A DNA stretch of 64,000 bases from Pseudomonas rhizosphaerae (GTDB lineage Bacteria; Pseudomonadota; Gammaproteobacteria; Pseudomonadales; Pseudomonadaceae): positions 434,001 to 498,000 of the forward strand of contig NZ_CP009533.1 of NCBI RefSeq assembly GCF_000761155.1, given 5' to 3'. The notes beneath the pieces were generated by a model, which saw only the letters and a program-made list of their open reading frames with translations, had not been told where the DNA came from and ran no database searches. Below, in pieces: positions 52,401 to 61,400 of the stretch. Position numbers and translations under genes: made by a program. The number at the start of each line of letters is the position of its first letter. Position 1 is the first letter of the stretch.

Positions 52401-55400
52401 GGCACCGCTACGGTCGGTGCCAACGGTAATTTCAGCACGGGCCTGGCTCCCGCCGTGGTCGAAGGCGATGTACTCACCGCCGTGCAGGCCGACGCGGCCA
52501 CCAATGTCTCGCTGCCGGCGACCGTCGTTGCGCCCGATGCCATCGGCCCCGGAACGCCTGGCAATCTGGCCCTGAGCGGTGACGGTGTGCAGCTGACCGG
52601 TACCGGCAGCGTGAGTAACACGGTCAACGTGTTCGGCCCCCAAGGCAACCTGTTGGGCACTGCCACCGTCGGCGCCAATGGCACCTTCGTCATTACCCTG
52701 AACCCGGCCCAGACCAACGGCGAAGTGTTATCGGTGCTCGCCACCGATGCGCGAGGCGAGGACTCGGTACCGGTCGAAATCACCGCATTCGATTCGACCG
52801 CGCCTGATCCCGTGGGTGGCGTGACCATCAGCGCCAACGGTACGACTGTGACCGGTACCGGCGAAGTCGGCGCCACCGTTACGGTGCGTGGCGCCAACGG
52901 TGCCGTGATCGGCACGGCCACGGTGGCCACAGATGGCGCCTTCAGCGTCACGTTGAACCCGCCACAACTCAATGCGCAGTTGCTGCAGGTCACGCAGACC
53001 GATGCCGCCGGCAACAGCGCCACGGCTGTCGACCTGGTCGCGCCTGACCTGACCGCGCCCACTGCTCTGTCGCAGCTGGCCGTGAGCAATGACGGCCTGA
53101 CCCTGACCGGACGTGGCGAGGTCGGCGCGACGGTCACAGTGCTGGCCCCGAACGGCGTGGCCCTGGGCAACGCGACGGTGGGCGGCGACGGCTTGTTCAG
53201 CGTTGCCTTGAACACGGCACAGACCAATGGCCAGAGCCTGAGCGTGAGCCAGAGCGATGCCGCTGGCAACCGCTCGCCGATCGCCATCGCACAAGCGCCC
53301 GACACCGATGCGCCTGCTGCGCCCGGCGCGCTGCAGCTCAACGGCAGCGGCACCGTGTTGAATGGTGTGGGCGAGGCGGGCGCCACCGTGCGCGTGGTTG
53401 ATGCCAATGGCGTCGCGCTGGGCACTGCCGTGGTTTCCGCCAACGGCACCTTTCAAGTCACCCTCGTTCCGGCCCAGGCTAATGGCCAATTGCTGGAGGT
53501 GACCCAGACCGATGGCGCCGGGCAGACTTCGGTGCCGGTGGCAATCACCGCTGGCGACAGCACGGCGCCAGGCGCCTTGGCCAATGTGGCCCTGAGCCGC
53601 GATGGGCTGAGCGTGACCGGTACCGGTGAAAGCGGCGCCACGGTCACGGTACGCGCGGCCAACGGCGCCGTGCTCGGCAGCGCCGTGGTGGGCACCGACG
53701 GCACCTTCAGCATCGGGCTGACCAGTGCGCAGGTCAATGGCGAACGGCTGGGTGTGGCCCAGGCCGACCCAAGTGGCAATCTGTCGCCAACCACATTCGT
53801 TACCGCCGCCGATGTCACTCCGCCCGGCGCTCCAGCGGCGCTGGCGCTGGACGCCAGCGGCCTGGTGCTGAGCGGTACCGGCGAGGCCGGCGCCACGGTG
53901 CGCATCACCAACGCCCAGGGCACGCTGCTGGGCACTGGCACGGTTGCCGCCAATGGCACGTTCAGCATCACCTTGAGCGCACCGCAGACCAACGGCCAGA
54001 GCCTCAAGGCCGTGGCCACCGACGCGGCCAGCAACAGCTCGGCGGCCAGTACCCTGGTCGCTGCGGACACTACAGCGCCGGTTCCGGTCGGCAACCTGGC
54101 GATCAGCCCCAATGGGCTGACGCTGTCGGGCACCGGTGAAGCCGGTGCCAGCGTAGCAGTACGTGCTGCCAACGGCGATCTAATCGGCACCGGCACCGTG
54201 GGCGCCAATGGCATTTTCCTGATCACCTTGACGCGGGCGGCGGTGCAGGGCGACGTCTTGAACGTGATCGAGACCGATCCGGCGGGCAACGCCTCCACAC
54301 CTGTCACCGTTAGCGGTCCGGACGGCACTGAACCGGTCGCCCCCGGCAACCTGGTGATCAGCCTGGACGGTGTGACCCTGACCGGTACCGCGCTGGCGGG
54401 CAACACAGTGACCGTGGTCAATGCGCAAGGTGTACTGCTGGGGTCGGCCGTGGCCAACGCTTCCGGCCAGTTCACTTTGACCCTGGCCCCGGCCCAGCAC
54501 AACGGCGAGCTGCTCAGCGTGCAGGCCAGCGACGGTGTGCGGGTGTCTGTGCCCAGCTTGCTCACGGCGCTGGACGACACGCCACCGTCGGCCCTCGACA
54601 ATGTGCTGCTCAGCGCCAACGGCAGCACCCTGAGCGGTACCGGTGAAGCCGGTGCCACGGTCAACGTGCGCGGTGCCCAGGGGCAGTTGCTCGGTACCGG
54701 CACGATTGGCACCGATGGCACCTTCAGCATCGCCTTCGTCCCCGCGCTGGTCGACCGGCAGGTGCTGACCGCCACGCAGACTGACCTGGGGGGCAACGTG
54801 TCGCCTGCGGTCAGCGTTACCGCGCCGGATTTCACGGCGCCAGCGGCTGCTTCGGGCTTGAGCCTGAACGCTGTGGGCACGTTGCTCAGTGGCCTGGGCG
54901 AAGCCGGCACCACGGTCGCCGTGCGCGACGCTGCGGGCACCGTCATCGGCAGCGGCAGCGTGGCCGCCGATGGCACGTTCCAGATCACCCTGAGCCCGGC
55001 GCAATTGACCGGTACGATTCTGCAAGTGACCTTGACGGACGGCGCCGGCAACGTCTCCCCGGTGGCCGCTCTGCCGGTTGCCGATGTCACCGCGCCTGGT
55101 GTGGTGACTGGCCTGCAACTCAACGTGGCGGGCACGGTGCTGACCGGCAAGGGCGAAGTGGGTGCGACCGTCAGCGTGACAGGCGCTGATGGCAGTGTGC
55201 TGGGCAGCGCCATCGTCGGCGCGACCGGCAGCTTCGTCGTCAACCTGGTGCCTGCGCAAGCCAATGGCGAAGTGCTCGACGTTCAACAGGCGGACGCGGC
55301 CGGCAACCTGTCGTTGCCGGTGGCAGTGATTGCCGCCGACGTGACCGCGCCCACCGCCTTGAACAATGTGGTCATCAGCGCCAACGGCGCGGTGGTCAGC

Positions 55401-58400
55401 GGCGTAGGTGAAGCCGGCGCCACGGTGCGGGTCTTGACCAGCGCGGGCGGCGAGCTGGGCACGGCAACGGTCGGCGCCGATGGGCGCTTCTCGATCAACC
55501 TGACGACGCCGCAGATCAATCTGCAATCGCTGACCGTGACCCAGGCCGATGCGGCGGGTAATTTCTCGGCCAACGTCAACCTGCTCGCGCCCGACCTGCA
55601 AGCCCCGAGCGCTCCGACCAATGTCGTGCTGACCGCGCAAGGCTCGGCCGTGACCGGCCTGGCCGAGACTGGCACGGTAGTCTCGGTGGTGGTCAGCGAC
55701 GCCCAGGGTAACGTGCTGGGTACCGCGACCGTCGCTGCCAACGGCACCTTCCAGGTCAACCTGAACACCCCGCAGACCAACGGCCAGACCCTGCTGGTGA
55801 CGTCCACCGACGCCGCTGGCAACGTGTCTACATCCATCACGGTCATTGCCGCCGACCTCACGGCGCCCACCCAGGCCACCGACCTTGCGGTCAACCCGGG
55901 CGGTACGTTGCTGGCCGGTAAAGGTGAAGTCGGTGCCACGGTCACGGTGTTCGATGCCCAGGGCACGCAGATCGGCACTGGTACCGTCGGGCCGAACGGA
56001 AGCTTTCTGGTCAACGTGACACCAGTCGCGCAGAACGCCGTGTTGAGCGTGATTCTCACCGATGGTGTTGGTAATGCTTCGTTGCCGGCCACGGTGACCG
56101 TGCCCGACGCCAACGGACCCGATCAACCGACCGCGCTGGCGCTCAGCGCCGATGGCCTGCGCCTGAGCGGTATCGCCGACGCGGGCAACATCATCACCGT
56201 GCGCGGCCCCAATGGCGTGCTCGGCACCACCACGGTCAATGCCGATGGCACCTTCCAATTGACTTTGAGTGCTGCGCAGACCAATGGCGAGTTGCTGGAT
56301 GTGGTTGCCAGCACCGGTGGCTTCAATTCGCTGCCTGGCCAAGTCACGGCCGTGGACAGCACCGCGCCGGCATTGACCAACGTGGTCATCAGCAACGACG
56401 GCAGCCTGATCACCGGGCGCGGCGAGGCCGGTGCCACGGTGACTGTGCTCAACCCGGTCGGTGTGGCGATTGCCACCGCCACCGTTGGCGTCACTGGCCA
56501 GTTCAGCGTGACCTTGACGCCGCCGCAGATCGACGCGCAACGCCTGCAAGTGAACCAGGTCGATGCGGCCGGCAACAGCTCGACGCCGTCCACCGTGACC
56601 GCGCCAGACCTGACGGCGCCTGCAGGGGTGCTGCAGCCCCTGGTAAGCGCTGATGGCCTAGTGGTCACCGGGCGCGGTGAAGCCGGTGCGACAGTCACCG
56701 TGTTCGCCAGCAATGGCGTGGTACTGGGCAGCGGCGTGGTCGATGGCAATGGCGTGTTCAGCGTCAACCTCAACCAGGCACAGAACAACGGCCAGACCCT
56801 GACCCTGTTGCAGCGCGATCTGGCGGGTAACGAATCGCCGGTCGTCAACGTGCAGGCCGGCGACACCTCGATTCCCCTGGCGCCCGCTGCGCTGGGACTC
56901 GACAGCAGCGGGCTGTTGCTCAGCGGCACCGGTGAACCCGGCGCGAGCGTGCAGGTCAGAAACGCCAACGGTGACGTTGTCGGCAGCGGGGTGGTAGGCG
57001 CCAATGGTCGCTTCCAGATTACCCTGGACACGCCACAGGTCGCCGGGCAACTGTTGGCGGTCACGCAGAGCGATGCGGCCGGTAATACTTCACCTTCCAC
57101 ACCCGTGACCGCAGCGGACACCACGCCACCGACCGTGCTGATCAACGTTGCGTTGAGCAGCGATGGGCGGGTGGTGACCGGTACCGGTGAAGCCGGTGCC
57201 AACGTGACGGTACGCAGCGCTGCTGGCGTACCCCTGGGCAGCGCCGTAGTGGCCGCCGATGGCAGTTTCAACGTCATCCTCAGCAGTCCGCAAGTCAATG
57301 GCCAGACCTTGTCGCTGGTGCAGGTCGATGCCGCCAGCAACGCTTCACCCACGTTTACCCTGCAGGCCGCCGACATCACCGCGCCTGCCGCGCCGACCGA
57401 CCTGTCGTTGAGCCGGGCGGGTACGCTGTTTTCCGGTGTCACCGAAGCGGGCGCCACTGTCAGCATCACCGGCGCGCAGGGCCAAGTGCTCGGCACAGGT
57501 GTGGCCGGCACTGACGGTACCTTTGCCATCACGCTGGCGTCGGCTCAAGCCAATGGCCAGACACTGCGGGTTACAGCCACTGACGGTGCGGGCAATACCT
57601 CGCTGCCAGGCACCCTGGTGGCTGCCGACATCACGCCACCCGTCGCGGTCAGCAATCTGGTGGTCAGCGCCGACGGCACCCTGCTCGGCGGCTCGGGCGA
57701 GGCCAATGCCACGGTGCGCATCACTGCCGCCAATGGCGATCTGCTCGGCACCGGCACGGTGAACGCGGGCGGTACCTTCCTGATTACCTTGAACCGGCCG
57801 GCCACGCTGGGCGACGTGCTGACCGTGATCGAAACCGATGCGGCGGGCAATCCGTCGTTGCCGGCCCAGGTCAACGGTCCGGATGGCGGCGCTCCGAGCA
57901 CCCCGGCCAATCTGCTGCTGACCCTGGAAGGCGCGATCCTGACCGGTACCGGTTCGGCAGGCGCGGTTATCCGCGTCACCGGCAGCACTGGCGTGCTACT
58001 GGGCAGCGGCACCGTAGATGCATCGGGGACGTTCAGCATTCTGCTCGATACCCCGCAACGCAATGGCGAAGTGCTCAGCGTGCAAGCCAGCGACGCAATC
58101 GGCCGCGTGTCGATTGCGGTGCCCTTGACGGCCGCTGACACCACCGCGCCCGATGTCCTCGCTAACGTGCAGCTCAGTGCCAACGGCGCGCTGGTCACCG
58201 GTACCGGCGAGGCCGGTGCCCAGGTCACCGTACGCAATGCGTTGAATCAGTCGGTCGGTACCGCTACGGTGGCGACGGACGGCACGTTCACCGTGAATCT
58301 GGTACCTGTCCAGAACAACTTGCAAGTGCTTACCGTGACCCAGGCCGACACGGCTGGCAATTCGTCGCTGGGCGTGACCCTGATCGCACCGGACCTGACT

Positions 58401-61400
58401 GCGCCCGAAGCGCCGATCACGCTGGTGCTCAACGATGTGGGCACCGTGCTGACCGGCGTCGGCGAGGCAGGCGCTATCGTGGTGGTGCGCAATGCCTTGG
58501 GCGTTCAGGTCGGAACCGGTACCGTGAGCGCCTCCGGTACCTTCCAGATCACCCTGGACACGCCGCAGATCGACGGCGGTGCGCTGCGGGTCACCCTCAG
58601 CGACAGCGCAGGCAACGTGTCCCTTGCAGGCAACGTGGTCGGCCGCGACACCCTCGCTCCGGTGGCGGTGGTAACCCCGCTCATCAACGCCGACGGCAGC
58701 CTTGTCACCGGACGCGGCGAAGCAGGTGCTACCGTTACGGTGACCAGTGTCAGTGGCGCTGTACTGGGCTCGGCCCTGGTGGCGGCCAATGGTACCTTCA
58801 GCCTGGTGCTCAACCCGCCCCAGGCCAACGGCCAGCTGCTGGATGTGTTGCAGACCGATGCCGCCGGCAACGCTTCAGTGCCGGTGGCGATCAGCGCCCC
58901 GGACATCACCCCGCCTACTGCCCTTGACGCCGTGCTCATCAGTGCCGATGGCCTGGTGGTCACCGGCCGTGGCGAGGCCGGTGCGACCGTTCGTGTGCTG
59001 GTGGGCACGACCGAACTGGGCAGCGCCCAGGTCAATGCCAGCGGCCAGTTCACCGTCACCCTGAGCAACCCGCAGGTCAACCTGCAACAGCTCACCGTCA
59101 GCCAGGTCGATGCTGCGGGCAACTTCTCCGCCAACGTCACCGTGATCGCCCCGGATCTGCAGGCACCGGCAGCACCGACCAATGTGGTCCTCAGCCCACA
59201 GGGTGGGGCAGTGATCGGCCAGGCGGAGCCGGGCAGTGTGGTCTCGGTGGTGGTCAGCGACGCCCAGGGCAATGTGCTGGGCAGCGCCACGGTGGCCGCC
59301 AACGGTACCTTCCAGGTCGACCTGGCGTTCCCGCAAACCAACGGCCAGACACTGCTGGTGACCTCCACCGACGCTGCCGGCAATACTTCGACCAGCGTCA
59401 CCGTGATCGCCGACGACCGCACCGCGCCGGATGCGCCGATTGCCTTGGGTGTCAGCCTCGATGGCCTGACCGTGGTCGGCCAGGGCGAAGTCGGCGCCAC
59501 CGCCAACGTGCGCGCCGCCAACGGCGACCTGCTCGGCACCGGTATCGTCGGCCCGAACGGCACCTTCAGCGTCGTGCTCAATCGCGCTGCCACTGAAAAC
59601 GAGGTGCTCAACGTCACCTTGACCGATGCGGCCACCAACGTTTCGACGGCGGCAACCGTCGTGGCGCCGGACGTGAACGGTCCTGATCAACCCACTGCAC
59701 TGCTCCTGAGCGGCGACGGCTTGAGCCTGAGCGGGCAGGGCGATGTGGGCAACACCATCACTGTACGCAGCGTGACCGGCGCAGTCCTGGGCACGGCTGT
59801 GGTCGACGCCAACGGCAACTTCCAGGTTGCACTGAACGCGGCGCAAACCAACGGCGAGACATTGGAAGTCGTCGCCACCAGCGGCGCCCTGGTGTCGTTG
59901 CCGGCGCTGATCACGGTGGCCGACATCACGCCACCCGGTGTCATCACCAATCTGCAGGTCAGCCTCGACGGCACCCAGGTCAGCGGGCGCGGCGAAGCAG
60001 GGGCCACCGTGACCATTCGCGGCCCTGACAACGCCGTACTGGGCACGACGACGGTCGGTGTCACCGGCGCATTCAGCGTGGCACTCAACGACGCACAAAC
60101 CAACGGCGAGGTGCTCACGGCCGTGCAGGTCGACGGTGGCAACAACCCGTCGGCTGCGGCCACCGTCACCGCTCGCGACAGCACGCTGCCCAATGCCCCG
60201 GTAGCGACTCTCAATCCTGGCGGCACGGCGGTCAGCGGCACTGCCGAGGCGGGTACCGTGGTCAGGGTCATCGTCAGCGATGCCCAGGGCAACATACTCG
60301 GCACCACGATCGTAGCGCCCGATGGCAGCTATGAGATCGATCTGCTTGAAGCCCAGGCTAACGGCCAGACCTTGCTGGTGACCTCGACCGATGCGGCAGG
60401 CAATGTATCGGCGACCACCATGCTGTTTGCGCCGGACATCACGCCACCGGCGCAGGTGACCGGTCTGGTCATCAGCCCCAACGGCGACCTGCTGGCCGGG
60501 CGCGGCGAGGCAGGTGCCCGAGTGACCGTGCGCGATGCTGGCGGGAACAGCGTCGGTACCGGCCTGGTCGGTGCCACCGGCAGCTTCATTGTCACCCTGA
60601 CTACCCCCGTCGTTCCTGGCGCCGTGCTCACAGTGGTGCAGCAAGATACCGCCGGTAATCCGTCCATTGGCCTGAACATCACTGCACCGGACGGTACCGG
60701 TCCGGATCAACCGAGCGCCTTGGTGCTCACTACCAATGGCCTGCAACTGAGCGGCCAGGCCGACGCCGGCAACACCGTGACCGTGCGCAGCGCCACGGGC
60801 GTGGTGCTGGGTACGGCCGTGGCCGACGTCAATGGTGCGTTCACGATCGTTCTGTCGACCGCGCAACTCAACGGCGAACAGCTTGAAGTGATTGCCAGCC
60901 TGGGTGCGCAGGTCTCGGTACCTGCGCCATTCCAGGCGCTCGATGTGACCGCGCCCGGGGCGCTGACCGATCTGGTGGCCAGTGCAGATGGCACCCAATT
61001 GACCGGTCGTGGCGAAGTGGGCGCGACGGTCAGGGTCATTGCACCTAATGGCGATGTACTGGGCAGCGTGGTCATCGGTGTCACCGGCACCTTCACCGTG
61101 CCGTTCAGCGCAACGCAACTGAGCGGCGGCAACCTGGTGGTGTCGCAGACCGACGCGTCGGGCAACGTCTCACCAACCTCGCTGGTACCAGCGGTGGACA
61201 GCACGCCGCCGGTGGCTCCAAGTGCCACCGTCGAGCTCAACGGCAACGCCGTGGTGGGCACGGCCGAACCGGGCACCGTGGTCACGGTGATCGTCAGCGA
61301 TGCCCAGGGCAATGTTCTGGGAAGCGCCACGGTTGCTTCCGACGGCAGCTACCAGGTCGTCCTCGATGCGGCGCAGACCAACGGCCAAACGCTGCTGGTC